64,000 bases of DNA from Chrysopilus asiliformis (lineage: Eukaryota > Arthropoda > Insecta > Diptera > Rhagionidae): the NCBI GenBank assembly GCA_964034945.1, contig OZ035960.1, positions 84,444,148-84,508,147 on the forward strand. The letters are read 5' to 3'. Below are positions 30,246 to 43,151 of the stretch, in pieces. The position numbers and the translations under genes are program-made. The notes under the pieces were generated by a model. The model saw only the letters and a list, made by a program, of their open reading frames with translations. It did not search any database and was not told the DNA's origin. The stretch's first letter is position 1; the number at the start of each line of letters is the position of its first letter.

Positions 30246-33002
30246 TTAACCCCAAACTACTTTCTCTATCCAATCTAAATACGCGTATACTCGTACAAAT
30301 GTCAATGGCGTCCCTGGAAGTCCACACTCATGATCAAATAGACCAACCCCAATCAATGTATACATACAGTACAACACTGGATGTTTTATTTGCAAGGCTG
30401 CTCCCCTTCCACAAGAGCTTCGATCATCGGTTTTTGATCCATAACATATTTCTAAATTCTCGTTAAATCCATATTTATATAATGACAAATATTGTCCAGC
30501 ATACGAATTGTTGCAATCTGTACTTGAAAATTTGTCAATAACAACTTTTTGTAAGGAGGTTGAATACTTTTGTCCAACGCTTTCTCTACCCCATTCGCTA
30601 ACTATTGCTTCAGGTTTTTCAGCATCGGGAAAATTTGGAAGGCAAATCGGCCTGATAAAAGCATTAAATTTCACACTTCTTATTAATTTTATCAGACCGA
30701 GATTATTATATGCTAAACGTGCATTATAGTCGGGATGAGAAATTATTTTATCCACGAGAATATCCTGAGGCCGTGCATCATCCTGATCGGTAGCTGTATT
30801 TAACTCGCCTAGTCGAATCACTTTTACTTTTCTGAAATTACAATCAAAGTAACAATGTGTTTTAAATATTTTGAATACTGTAAATAAAAATTATTTAATT
30901 GAGGTAGGAGAATTAAAAACTTCTGTTCGATGAATTACTAATTAATTAATCCTATCAGAACAATTGGCCAGTTTGTAACCAGATTAAAAACCAATCCCTT
31001 TTTATACACAGGTTGCTTTGTCATTACCTATCTACCTAACTTATTAGAACAGTGTACACTATCACTGTGGTTTGCGGTCCTGTGATTTGGCACACAGACA
31101 AAATTGAAAAAAGTTTTTTCACCTAAATTCAATTAGGTGAAAAACCTTTAGAACATGTCCCTAAAATCTCAATATTTTATCTAATTTTTTTTAAAAAATT
31201 CAACAAAATTACATGACATTGTTTCCTGAATCTGAATTAGTTAAAAATACTTTTGTTTTATGTAGTTGATTTGTATAGTTGATAGAGCATAGGAAACGTA
31301 TCTAGTTTTATTAGAGGAAAAGTTATAATTTTAACTTTAGGAGAAATACCGACAGATTAGGTAAAACAACTACTCTAGGAAGTCTAGGATAAGCAATTAA
31401 TTTAATGTGTTTAAACAATTGAATTACAATACTATACGACATATTTACTTTGCTTGTCCACTAAAAAGTTTGAGATAAATTTTACATTGAAAGATCCGAC
31501 TTATACAAAATTAAAGCGCTAACAATTTTAAAGAAGTTTTTTTAAGCATTTATAATATCAGATTTTACTATCAAATGTTAGTAGTTTTTTTAGATGTATC
31601 GATAGATATTATAGTATGTATAGATTTGACAATTGCCCTCTGGCGATTGTAGTTTTTTTATATGTTCAATTATTTATTTTGAGAGTACAATACTTACAAG
31701 TTTGAGAGTATGCAATTGGCAGATGTCAAGACGTATAGATCACTAATTAATGCTCCACTGCATCGCCACTCAGTTTTACCCGGCGTTAATTCTACACCAA
31801 TCAAAGCCATATGCGGAAATTCTCTTGATGTTGCATATTGACCACTTATTGCTAATCGTTGGAAACCTTGCCCACACGTATTAATTGATATTATTTGACT
31901 TTCAATCGATAGTAGCAGTGGTATAACAGTGAAGTTCTGATTTACTGAGTGGGAATACTCTTCACATTCTAAAAAAAAGAGTGATTATGTTGTTGAATTT
32001 TCATACCTATATATAAAGCGTTTACACAAAGTCGACTGAATATTCCTTTACAGTAGGCACATACGATTTTTAAATTTTGTGGTAAATCGACTTAAAAATT
32101 GGGAATGCCCATGTAGGTGTTTTGTATGTTTCATTGTTATATTCCCGAACACTTCAACTTTTTTGTAGGGTTTTAGATATAAACAATTTTTTTGATAAGC
32201 GGTTCTGTATGAAGCAGCATTCTGATTACGGTTATTTGTAAAAAATTGATTTGCATCTTAGAATTGAAAAAAATCCAAATTTCAAACACACAAAAAATTG
32301 CTCCAAAGATACATTAGTTATTAGGCGCGTTTTTTAATGTTTTTGAACTATACACATAGAACAACGTTTCCATACAAACTGCAGCAGCCGGTGAAGCGGT
32401 TTGTATGCAAATCGTTCTATATAAGTTCAAGGATATTAAAAAAACATAACAAAAGCTATAATTGCCAATCTGGCAATCATTGGAGACCCGTATGGTGATA
32501 TTCGTATCAAAATTCGAACAGTTGTACCAAAATTTCACTTTGAAGTCAAACTTTCCAAAATATTTTTTAAAACTTATTCCAATCGGGTTTTGATGTATGG
32601 GAGTTTTATGTAGAATCATCTCTTAAATAACTCTTGTTCTTGGACTTTTTTGATAAGATGAAAGTGCGATTTTTCCAACTTTGAGTTGTAACGGTACATT
32701 TCCGACAGGAACGGCTTTACATACTTTCAGGACTTATTGCAGGGTACTCAAAAATATTTACTTGAACTCGAAGTTCGAGTTGCGCTAACATAAAGTCTTA
32801 CCTAACTTATTACCTACTTTTCATTTTAAACTCGTTGCAGGACGTATTTAGGTGGCATGTTTTTTGCCAGGACTGAAAGGCCAGTTGGAAATATGTTTAA
32901 ATATTTCATAGTCGCACATACGATATATAGTAGCAGATAGTATTAAATAAATGTAAAATCATTTTTAATACTTACTTTTTTCACTGATTCTCTGAGCACA
33001 TG
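30246..33002 (-). CDS. S1 serine protease homologue with all three catalytic residues lost
   Basis: Exons 32976-33002, 31698-31968 and 30246-30831 join in phase (884 nt); introns are 1007 and 866 bp. The small first exon codes for CAQRISEK, the counterpart of the RISEQ that ends the CLIP exon of the complete gene. The protease-like domain has TSANC where TSAHC holds the histidine (H to N), YNNLGLIKL for YNDIALLKL (D to N), and SCGRGAALQ for TCSGDSGGPLQ (serine gone, two residues shorter). The frames are otherwise open to WIEKVVWG and stop. No CLIP or signal exon is seen upstream, although a hydrophobic stretch precedes CAQ in the genomic sequence. I infer a non-catalytic cofactor-like protein under some constraint, or a young pseudogene. 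Confidence 0.8.
32346..32433. repeat. Small inverted repeat
   Basis: GAACTATACACATAGAACAA and CCATACAAACTGC at the left pair with GCGGTTTGTATGC and GTTCTATATAAGTTC at the right. Lies beside HINE copy F, in intron 1 of the protease homologue. Confidence 0.6.
32441..32661 (+). mobile_element. HINE-like element, copy F, 5' part only
   Basis: Begins AAAAACATAACAAAAGC and follows the family to TTTTTTGATAAGATG, then stops before the core and 3' end. Confidence 0.8.
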
Positions 33003-35616
33003 CTAAAAAGAAAATAAAAAAGGACTAATTGAGAAAAAAAATTGCACCCAACTTTTATTTTATACTTTGTCTTAAACTGCTGCATATGAGTTTGGACGAC
33101 TGAGTGATCAAATGTGAAAATATTGGAGTTTTTATAACGAAACCTTTATATAACGAAATTCACTGTACACCGAAATAATTTTCGAACGTTACGTCTTGAT
33201 TTGTTCGATTTATGCTCTCCAATAGCAAAGTTTTTCAAATGGTTCAAAGTGGCTGAATTGAATTTTCAAAATGCCTAAGAAATGAGTTGTGTATTTGGAC
33301 AAAATAATGAAAATTTATGAAAAGTCAGAAACAAATCCAAAGAACGATTAAGGGTGTGTGCCAAACGATCTAAGTGCATGCTAAACTTCCGGTAGGGGGA
33401 AGGTGATATGGGGAAGGTAAGGTGGCTGGTAAATTGTAGGTTTGGTGGTTGGGTTGGATGGCGGGGGAATAAATACTCCAAGCGGATAAACGAATACTCC
33501 AATTTAGCTCTACGAAAAGGAAACGGAAAAAGAATAAAAAAAAATGATTCTTTTCGATTCTTTTTCATTCGCGAATCGAAAAGTTGAGTTAAAAAAGATT
33601 TCGATTCGCTCGCGAACGAACTAAAAAGCTAAAAATCGGTTTTAATTCGTTCGAGAGTGAATCGAAAAAAAAATTCTTCGTGAAAAGAATTCGCAAATTT
33701 TATTTTACAAAATTCAATTCGCGAACGATTCAAATGCAAAAGAATTTTATTTTGGATTCGCGAATCGAATTTTTCCGTACCCTGAAAAGTAATTAGTCTG
33801 GTGGGCAAAATCACTCTACTAACGAGTGATTCATTCCTGGTTCACTCTCTTCATTGAATCACTTTTAAAGAGTGATTCATTTGATTTTTTTATTCAATTA
33901 ACCCATTTCATCCCAACGTTGCTGAAAATTTTGTTGGAAAAAAAACTGGATTCACGTGAAAAGAATTGTTCGTCAATACTTATTTTACTTTTTTTTTTAA
34001 TCAAAAATGTCTCGATGACTTAAATCTAATGAATTTTACGTTAGAGTTAATTTATCTTTAAATTCTAATAATCACGGCAAGTTAAAATAATATAACTGTT
34101 ACTGATGCGTTTTTTCAATAAAGAAGACGTGATAACTTTTTTTGCGAAGTAAATATCAAAAACTCATTAAATCTAACAAAAATTCTTTATTGATTATTGA
34201 ATGAATGTATTTAGAAGAGAGTATTGCATTCCAACACATTTCTTAGGTTATTTGTTTATTATATTAAAACTTGTACACAGAAATCATAAAAATAAAATTT
34301 TTTGAAATAAAAATATAAGTTTTTGAAATAAAAAGTATGTGTAAACCACGTGAAAACAATGAATTTGAATATTTTAGTCACATTTTATTAGCTGATTGTT
34401 CACACCGTACGTAGAAAAAGTATCTATGGTGTGAAACAAAATTAGATGTTAAACGAAACTTTTTTCGGTCTAGCGATTTCGTTTTATGAGGGTTTCATTG
34501 TATATAAATTTGTGATATGATTTTTTTTCTTTATTGTGTTGAGGAAAAAAAATCTAAATCAGCAACACCAATAGTGGTGCCACTTCACCTTGCAAAACCG
34601 TCGCAAACTTCGCAAACTTAGTTTTTGGTCCATGAAATGAATACCCCTAAATGAATACCCCTAGTATAAGCGAATTTTCAATAATTGAATGACAACTGAA
34701 GCGCTCGGCGAATGAAGATTCGAAATTACTTGTGCGCAACTCTAATCTCGGAGAAGTTCCTTAAACATATATTAAATTTAAAACTCACAATGTTTTTCAA
34801 ATATAAAAATGTTAAACAAAACACTCAACATTAAGAAAACTTCTGGTATCATTTTGTTCAAATAAATATCCATGAAACTATCTTAAAGAAGCATTCGGAT
34901 AAAACTACATAAAAGTAAAATTGTACGCGCACGTTAAATGATTGATAAAACTAGTTAGCGAATACTATCAAGTTTTCTTTTGTTTTAAATACTCAAAAAG
35001 CGGGTACTAATAAAAATATATACTAATATTTCCTAGTGTATGCATTTAGTCATACATTCATAATGTAATTAATAAACATTACATCGCTTCCATATTTTTG
35101 ATCTAGATGTTGTATAACAACTTGTTTTCATATTAATGAATAATTAAAAAATTGAATAATTGCAATGAGCAACAGTTATTTTGTTGTTTATTATACTTAC
35201 CTCATTTTTGTGCAATTTGAAAATGCTGATTTCGAATCAAACATTCGAAAAAAGAATAAAAACAAAAAAACTGTAGTTCTATGGGATTATTATGCTGTTT
35301 CTGAGAATCATTAGTAGTATATTAGATTTATAGCTCTAATATAGAAGTCACTGCGAGCGTCTAACTGCGACTATCACGGCGCGGCGACGGCTTTTGGTAT
35401 CACGTAATTCCCTGAATACTGTCGCTCACGTCTTTTCAATTCCGCATGTATTTGCGAGTAACTCGAGTGTAACGAAACTTTTATTTGGAGAGGTTTAACT
35501 TCATTTATTTACGAATTTTATCAGCTGTTAGCATATCATCCCTTGAATCTTATCTTGTACCGAACACCATTTTTGACTTTTTCAACTAATGTTGGGGAAT
35601 TGGTTTTTGGCTCAAG
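33003..35616. other. No gene recognised
   Basis: The signal and CLIP exons of the neighbouring homologue should lie here if they exist, but I find none with confidence. From about 33540 to 33780 repeated GATTCGCGAATCGAA-type words suggest a degraded hAT subterminal region. Confidence 0.35.
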
Positions 35617-35699
35617 CATTTTCAAACGCACCAGGTCCCAAAGATCTAGTGTTTTAGGTAGCCTTACTAAATCTCTGGGACCTGGTGCGTTTGAAAGTG
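35617..35699. repeat. Long near-perfect hairpin
   Basis: CATTTTCAAACGCACCAGG and onward (35617-35650) pairs with 35665-35699 over about 34 bp with three mismatches around a 14-base loop. It could be a tiny foldback element or a small-RNA precursor; the sequence alone cannot separate these. Confidence 0.75.
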
Positions 35700-36262
35700 G
35701 TTTTATCAACCACTATTTAAGAGCCATTTGTTTGCAAAAAAAAAATTGCTAAAATCAATTTTTTCACACTGTAATGAAAATATCTCGAGAACGGATAAAG
35801 ATAAAAATTGACGGTCAAAAACAAGTAGCGGGAACTATTATTTCCTTTAATTCATTTCTTGTACACCACCATAAAAACCCGTTTGTTGTCGATAAAAACA
35901 CCAAAAACTAAACGTTTAGAAGTGAAAACCAAAAATATGGCAAATATTAGTATCGTCAATTTCCTTTATACGAACCACTTCCGAAAGACGCTTAATTTCG
36001 GAGTCAAATTCAAAAAACCAAATCTAGTTTTTTGCAAATCAAATTTTCGTTATTCGTGGTACGTTTTGAAAACGAAATTTTTGAAAATTCCGTTAATCTC
36101 AAAATATTGCAACGACAAAAATCTGTTTTCGCAAATTAATTTCAGGAATAATTGTTTTACAAGAAAATAAAAAAAAGTTACCCCTTTTTCAATCAATTTG
36201 TCCGCTTAAAGTCAATTATTTCAAAACTACTTTTTGGCGTACGCTTTTCTAATATTCCATTT
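35700..36262. other. No gene recognised
   Basis: AT-rich. The plus-strand open frame at 35859-36170 has no recognisable family features. Confidence 0.4.
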
Positions 36263-36386
36263 TATGGCTGGATCAGATATGCCTACTTTCGCTGCGCAGC
36301 ACGAAAAAAAACTGTAAATTTTTAAATCGCAGCAGTTTTTCTCACTGCTGCTCATTGAAAGTAGCCATATGTGATCCTAGCATTAA
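36263..36386. mobile_element. Small MITE, GATCAGATTTGGCTAC family, copy 2
   Basis: Ends ATGGCTGGATCAGATATGCC and ATATGTGATCCTAGCATTAA, with a central hairpin, parallel to 18088-18210. Confidence 0.6.
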
Positions 36387-36387
36387 A

Positions 36388-36480
36388 CTGGAGGTTCCCA
36401 AACTGGGGTGCCTGCATCCATAGGGGTGCAGGAACATATCTTTGGGGGTGCGAGGATTTTTTGATTTCTGAGTTTTGATT
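36388..36480. mobile_element. hAT terminus, left-facing partner of 45690-45739
   Basis: GGTTCCCAAACTGGGGTGC followed by CCATAGGGGTGCAGG resembles the end of hAT elements that start CAGTGGTTCCCAAA. The matching inverted end is at 45690-45739. Flanking 8-mers do not agree, so the two need not belong to one insertion. Confidence 0.5.
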
Positions 36481-37090
36481 TCTGAGACTTCGTCTATGGG
36501 GCCTATTGCGGTTATCGATATCTATTCGATCGACCATCGTTGGCCGGAGCGATCGAAAAACAATTTGGTATTGCGTAAGGTTCATCGTTCAAGCAATCGC
36601 TATTGTGAATTTTTTAGTGTTTGACGTTTATATTTATTTTAAAAACTTGAACTAAACTACCTCCTAGATTCCTCCACCATTCATAAATCAAAAATTCCCT
36701 AAAAATCAAAAACCAAAACCACTAATCACTAATAATAATAACAATAATAACAACAAAAACAACATTGAAAAATACAAAATCCTTAATAATTATACAAAAA
36801 TGTATGTGAGAAGACTCACAAACATCTGAAACGAACACACGCAAAAGAAAAAAATGTCTACAGTGGCATTTGATTGAAAAACAATCATAATACCACTCCA
36901 ACCAAAAAATTTTTGTATTTTTCATGAAGTATTTTCACATTAAAAGGTTTGAGGAAACATAAACTGATCGTAAAAGTCTTATTGGTGGCAGCAAGGACAT
37001 GTTTCGGATCACGCCACTGATCCTTCATCAGCTCACTTAATTAAATTATTCGTAAAGAATTTTAAAAATAAGATATCATAAAGTATTATG

Positions 37091-37849
37091 ATAAAAATAA
37101 AAATAAAAAGAAAAGGATATTACACTCAAAACTATTCTCAACACATTTACACAACCTGAAAAACAAAAAAATCCTTTCACCTTTATTAGTTTTATTAGTT
37201 TTTTAATACTTGCATGAACTAAATTACCAAAAACCAGTTTACTACTTACTTTTTAACTTTAAATTATAATAATTTTCCACTGAATACTATTTCCCACTAA
37301 CTCCGAGGATCCTGTTAATAATGATGAACCTGTTACAATGCGAGATGCCACATTGTTATTTTTTGGTTTGGATCACTAATTGTTATTTTAAATTCAAAAT
37401 TACCCCAAATAATTTTTAATCTAAAAATACCCCAAAAAAAATTTTTAACGTGATTTATTTATAGAAAAATGTAAAAATTATATAAATGATAATATAATTT
37501 TTTAAGTATTGAATTTAAAATTGAGAAATTAATAAAACTCATGTGATGATAACATTTTTTATAATATTTTCAATAAAAATAAAAATCTATGAATCATAAT
37601 AATAGTAAATTGAAACACAATCAAAAATCATAAACGAAAAATCATAAAATAAAAAATTAAAAAATTAAAAAAATTAAATTTCGTCCCACTCCCTAATAAA
37701 AATATCTTTCATGGTTTTATCCAATTTCCTCATTTTTTCTTTTTGCCTGTTAAATAACTTTTTGGCAGTTCTCAAACATTTATATGCCATTCCTACTGTT
37801 GGGTTGTATGTTTTCAATGTTCTTTTCAGATGTTTGTGAGTCTTCTCAC
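37091..37849 (-). repeat. Pseudo-LTR-like direct repeat, copy 1
   Basis: Runs from ATAAAAATAAAAATAAAAAG to GTTTGTGAGTCTTCTCAC. Matches 40428-41162 plus 43623-43662 with a handful of small indels. The downstream part holds coding sequence of the element. Confidence 0.85.
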
Positions 37850-38010
37850 TCAAAAATGGAACACCAACGTATTTTTTAATTAGGCTATGTCTTTTGTTTG
37901 TTGATTGATTTGATGCCAATATATTTAATCCACATTTTTTATTTTGGGCCCATTTTATGCTCTTGTTAATAATTGAAATTGGATAATGGTTGAATTCCCA
38001 AATAGCATTT
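37674..38010 (-). pseudogene. Penelope-like polyprotein, segment after the reverse transcriptase
   Basis: The frame reads NHYPISIINKSIKWAQNKK, then VGVPFLSEKTHKHLKRTL and TVGMAYKCLRTAKKLF, ending in KDIFIREWDEI and a stop. A VPF/VPY-x-E-K-x-x-KxLKRxLK block is usual between reverse transcriptase and endonuclease of Penelope elements. It is cut off from the reverse transcriptase by the insert at about 38010-38965. Confidence 0.65.
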
Positions 38011-38965
38011 TAAGCAGCCGTGTCCTCTTTATCCCCATAGTTCGTCACCATGCAGATCACGGCGATAAGCAATTTATGTAGAAAACACGTCCTTAGTCGT
38101 GCGTATGAGACGCGCAACGACACACATAGTGGGGAACACTTTTCTGCGGTTTGCTACGTCGCAAATATAACGACAGGGACGTAATTAGTAGCCTCATGCG
38201 CGAGCGTCATCTGACGTGCATATCACACAATTACACAAATCATCGAGCGGGTTTTCTTTCTCCCTCGAATTCTTACTTAGCTTGGGTGAGTCAACAGAGA
38301 TGAACAATAAAAACGTAAACAGAAACGAACAAGAAAAATCTAATGGCGATAAATTAATGGAAACTTTTTGTGGAGTATTATTTTATAATGGACTTTTCTT
38401 CCGATTGCATGTCGTGATTTTAATTGCCATTAAAATTTTTCGGCAATATTGGATCTGAAATTTAAACAAATTTTAATGGGCCATCAAATTATTTAGTTTT
38501 TAATGAAAAATTTCTTTAATTTTATTTTACCGGTCAAATTTATTTTTTCTTTTGCAATAAAATTTTGATGCCAATAAAATTGCGCTGTTTCAAAAATGTC
38601 TGCTATCCACTTTTTATGCAATATCCTTCAGTCATTCGCCTGAAATAAGAAATTTAATTCTCGAAACGTAATCGTTTTCATCAAACGTCAATGGGAAATA
38701 TGGCGGCTGAAGGCATCAATTTTTTTTTGGTGTTTCTTAGACGGGGAGCTTTAATGAAACTTTAGTGGTAGCAGTTTCGTCACTTTTTCCATCACACGCT
38801 TCTTCAAAATTAAACTGACGTTCAGGCTCCACAGCCAATCACTATTTCGGCCCGAAAACCATCAAATGCTGCTCTATCGCCGCAGGATTTTCATGAAGCG
38901 AATGTTGCCCCAAAGATCGTGCTCGTCACTTCTTTCGCTTCTTTCACGCGGATGTGAATTATAGG
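38010..38965. other. Unidentified insert within the Penelope-like element
   Basis: Separates two parts of the coding region. It is less AT-rich at its left end (GCCGTGTCCTC...). I see no matching inverted ends, target duplication or coding sequence. The plus-strand frame at 38216-38458 has no recognisable features. Confidence 0.5.
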
Positions 38966-40493
38966 TGTAAATTTTTAATCCCGATTGTGTAAATTTCTAC
39001 TCTTTCAAGTCGCAAAGAACAAATCTCATGTTCCCGTACTTTTCGATGCTGTTTGGGTTTATATTTGTTTTTTATATATCCCATGTAATTATTGATTTTT
39101 CTTTTATCTTTTGTTATGTGGATGATTTTATTGACTTCATTATTTAACGCATTAATTTTGGTTGAATACGGATGGTTAGATAAGAAGTGAACAGTCCTGT
39201 ACGAAACGCCTTCTTTTCTGTAATGATCCAACTCCACTAAATTATTTTTATTAATTATTTCCAAATCTAGATAATTAATTTTTCCTGCAGAGTCCTCTTT
39301 TTTGACATCAACTTCCATGGAACATGTATCTTGAATATATTCTATGAATTTATCAGCGACTTCTGGGTTTGCATACATTAAAATATCGTCCACATATATG
39401 CTAAAAATACCTATGTTGTTTTCATATTTGTCAATTACCTTTTGTAGATTATGATGCAAAAATATCCTAGATAAAACTGGTGATAAATGATGACCCATTG
39501 GCAACCCACTTAGTTGTTTAAAAAATCTTCCCATTTAACATACATACATGTGTATGTAAAGAACTCCATGAGTTTTTTAAATTGATCAATATCCATATTA
39601 ATTTTAGGTTTAATTATATCAAATTTACTTATTACAATATCTAAAGCCGCGTAAAGGTTAATATTAGTATACATATTTTTAAAATCGATTGTATAAAATT
39701 TAAAATTATCTTTAACATCCAATTTATTTACAATTTGTACTACTTCTTGGGAATTTTTAATATTGATATTAGATCGTGGAATATAATTTACAAAAATAGA
39801 TAATGATTTTATAATATTAATCCCAAAAATATTCATACATGATACAATAGGTCTTATAGGCATATGTTCCTTATGAGTTTTTATTACCACCCTTAATTCC
39901 GGAATATTCCAATTATTATGTTTAGTTTCTGTCCTAGTAGACTTTAGAATTCCGTTTTCTTCTATTATATTCTTTATACGTTTGTTATACACAGTTAATA
40001 TTGTATTTTTTATCCAATCTTCTGTATTTTTTGGTTTTATTTCTAAAATAATTCGTTTTTCAATACATTCATCTAAATATTTAGTAATTTTGTCATATAA
40101 GACATCTTTTTCAATCAGAACCGTAGATTTCATTTTATCCGATTCTACAAGTATCATGTTGCTATTATTTTTCAAGAATAACGCAGTTTCCGAACTCATT
40201 TTGATTAAACATCTTTGTATTTTTGTTGGTTTGTGTTTATTAAAAGATTTACTAGCCTTATTTTTGCTATTTTTTAAATAATCATCATAGTTAATAAACC
40301 TCATTGGTTCATTCCACATTGTGTAATTTTCTATGCGTGTTATACTTTGTTTAATATTAATGGATTTAGCTTGTTGATTAGTTAACGGAAACGCGAATTT
40401 CGGTCCAAGACTTAAAATCGCTCTTACATAAAAATAAAAATAAAAAGAAAAGGATATTACACTCAAAACTATTCTCAACACATTTAAACACAT
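38959..40493 (-). pseudogene. Penelope-like reverse transcriptase, frameshifted
   Basis: Two overlapping frames, 39510-40493 and 38959-39534, need one shift near 39510-39534 to join. The N-terminal motif ILSLGPKFAFP is typical of Penelope. Reverse transcriptase motifs follow: HMPIRPIVSCMN, motif A FYTIDFKNMYTNI, motif B LSGLPMGHHLSPVLS, motif C FSIYVDDILMY with the YVDD pair. After the shift the frame runs to a stop where the unidentified insert begins. The first methionine lies inside the repeat at 40428-41162. Not functional as it stands. Confidence 0.85.
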
Positions 40494-41162
40494 TTACACA
40501 ACCTGAAAAACAAAAAATCAAAAAATCCTTTCACCTTTATTAGTTTTATTAGTTTTTTAATACTTGCATGAACTAAATTACCAAAAACCAGTTTACTACT
40601 TACTTTTTAACTTTAAATTATAATAATTTTCCACTGAATACTATTTCCCACTAACTCCGAGGATCCTGTTAATAATGATGAACCTGTTACAATGCGAGAT
40701 GCCACATTGTTATTTTTTGGTTTGGATCACTAATTGTTATTTTAAATTCAAAATTACCCCAAATAATTTTTAATCTAAAAATACCCCAAAAAAATTTTTA
40801 ACGTGATTTATTTATAGAAAAATGTAAAAATTATATAAATGATAATATAATTTTTTAAGTATTGAATTTAAAATTGAGAAATTAATAAAACTCATGTGAT
40901 GATAACATTTTTTATAATATTTTCAATAAAAATAAAAATCTATGAATCATAATAATAGTAAATTGAAACACAATCAAAAATCATAAACGAAAAATCATAA
41001 AATAAAAAATTAAAAAATTAAAAAAATTAAATTTCGTCCCACTCCCTAATAAAAATATCTTTCATGGTTTTATCCAATTTCCTCATTTTTTCTTTTTGCC
41101 TGTTAAATAACTTTTTGGCAGTTCTCAAACATTTATATGCCATTCCTACTGTTGGGTTGTAT
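40428..41162 (-). repeat. Pseudo-LTR-like direct repeat, copy 2 (interrupted)
   Basis: Copy of 37091-37849, broken after GGGTTGTAT by the two elements at 41163-43620, and resuming at 43621-43662. Confidence 0.85.
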
Positions 41163-42489
41163 CAAGACCCTCTACATATAAAGCCATGCAAAAGTTTTTC
41201 TATGTGTGCACTAGTAGTGTCAAGTAGCAACCCTACTGTCAGAATCACATGGGAAACCGCACGTAAAGTTCGATTTGTTTTCTTTGTTATAAATAATTTT
41301 ATCAAGTTTTCAGAGTTTAATCGGTGGAAATATATAAATTAAATGTGTGGAGTACTAACAATCGTTTGTGTTTTGTTTGATAATTGTGAATATAAAAAGA
41401 AATACTGCCGAAATCTTTCCTAACCTAAAAGAGGTAATTTAAGATTTTCAGTGCAACTTCAGCAACAAAAACAAATCAACAAGCTAAAATAAACGCCATT
41501 GGATTGGGCTGCGGGAAACGGATTGGAAAAGGCTGCTTATTACCAACAGATGCAATACAATCTGTAGTATAAATTTATTTAAAAAAGGCAGGTATTTTGC
41601 GTTTAATTTTAGGATTGATTGGCTGATCGAAGAATCCACTACAAGACTAGGAGCAGGGGCTGTGACAGGGGAAGCAACATGGGCTAGGAGACTCCTGAGA
41701 CTTATTTACTGCACTTTTCTGCCAAGGGTATTTCGGTTTTTTAAATATTCAATTTAACCCTTTATGGGCCAGGAAGTGAACAACAGTAAATCAATAACCA
41801 TGACTTTTTTCGTTGAAAATGGTTCCAGAAAGCATTTAAAAAAAGACATGAACTAATTTAATAGAGGTGTAGTAAATTTTGTGATTCGTTCGTTTAATAC
41901 GTGCCGTGCTGTAATTCGAAATACAAATCCACTTTGTCCGTTATTGTCATTCATTATTACAATAAAAAAGTGATTGTTTTAAATATCAGCTTAAAGTGAA
42001 ATTGTGCTAAGTCCAAAATATCAAATTTTACAGAAGAGCAGAAAAATCTTGTTAAATCATTGTAATTTCCATTTCAAGATAACTGAGTTTCATTTAAAGA
42101 AAACTGAGCCTAATTTAAAAAAAACTCGGTTTTCCTTAAATGAGAATTAAAATGATTTAACAAGGTTTTTTTTGCTCAAGCATAATTTCGGTTTAAGCTG
42201 ACGATATATTTTTGAATTCCATAGGTACTCAATTTTTTTTCCATTATATGTAAATTTGTTTTGATTTCAAATAAAAATCATAAAATAACGAAAATGCTTT
42301 TTGTTTTCATTTTCATTCCCTCCAAATTTATTTAAACGATAATATAGGGACCTAATTGATAAAGAACCGCAAGAAAATTCGGAAACTTCATGCCGGCACC
42401 ATGTTAGACAATTCATTAGCGACCCTACTTGGCCATGTATATGTGGTAGTAACTCTCTTAGTGCATGGCTTTGTATGTAGAGGGTCTTG
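41163..42489. mobile_element. DNA element with CAAGACCCTCTACATA ends
   Basis: 27-bp inverted ends (CAAGACCCTCTACATA then AAAGCCATGC) differ at one position. The flank GTTGTAT is duplicated (41156-41162, 42490-42496); an 8-bp duplication GGTTGTAT is possible if the ends are trimmed. The uninterrupted site is seen in repeat copy 1. No transposase recognised. Confidence 0.85.
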
Positions 42490-42523
42490 GTTGTATCCCA
42501 GTAAACCAAAAGATTCATTTTTG

Positions 42524-42856
42524 ATACAAAAAATGAATCATTCTTCTGAGCGTTTTGTTCGAATTTGAATTTAGAAAATGATCATAAATGTTTCAACTTG
42601 CGGACCAAAGTGTCCCTCTTTTCTAAATCATTTTTAAGATTCATTTTTGCGATCATCAAACGTTCAAAAATGAGTATATAAACTGGGAGGCGTGGCCTGC
42701 TTATATACTCATTTTTGAACGTTTGATGATCGCAAAAATGAATCTTAAAAATGATTTACAAAAGAGGGACACTTTGGTCCGCAAGTTGAAACATTTATGA
42801 TCATTTTCTGAATTCTGATTCCAACGAATCTCAGGAGAATGATTCATTTTTTGTAT
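42524..42856. repeat. Hairpin with 156-bp arms and 19-base loop
   Basis: The inner 100 bp of the arms (from GATCATAAATGTTTCAAC to GAGTATATAA) differ at about one position. The loop is ACTGGGAGGCGTGGCCTGC. A transcript would form a long double strand suited to small-RNA processing. Confidence 0.9.
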
Positions 42857-43151
42857 GTTCTTGTTATATGATGTTTTATACTCCATTCAGCTAAATTGGA
42901 GCGAAACACCTCTTCTTGACCATAAAATGGTTCATTGGAAATGGATTCGTCAGAATCCGAGAAAACTTCACAATTTTCAGATTCACTTATCACATCATTG
43001 GCATTAGAAATCAGGGGATCCCGAGAATTTCTCGAGAATTTTCGGAAGTACAAATTGGAGATTGCTGGCTATCGGTTGAATAAACCCTTTTAACTTGTGT
43101 TATTCTTTTCACAATCTCCTCAGCTTCTCGCATTATGCTCCGACGTTTCAT
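42844..43151 (-). pseudogene. N-terminus of a DNA transposase, frameshifted fragment
   Basis: From ATG at 43151: MKRRSIMREAEEIVKRITQV, then a shift near 43045, then NDVISESENCEVFSDSDES and VFRSNLAEWSIKHHITR. An acidic linker leading into L-x-x-W-x-I/V-x-H-x-I is common at the start of a group of insect transposase proteins. The frame ends at the hairpin. Confidence 0.5.

Noticed and set aside
30068..30466. 132-residue plus-strand frame
   Set aside because: Opposite strand of the serine protease homologue; no independent features.
35203..35251. A possible first exon (ATG to a GTAAGT donor) for the protease homologue at 30-33 kb
   Set aside because: The peptide is not hydrophobic enough for a signal, and the leftover phase does not match the next exon.
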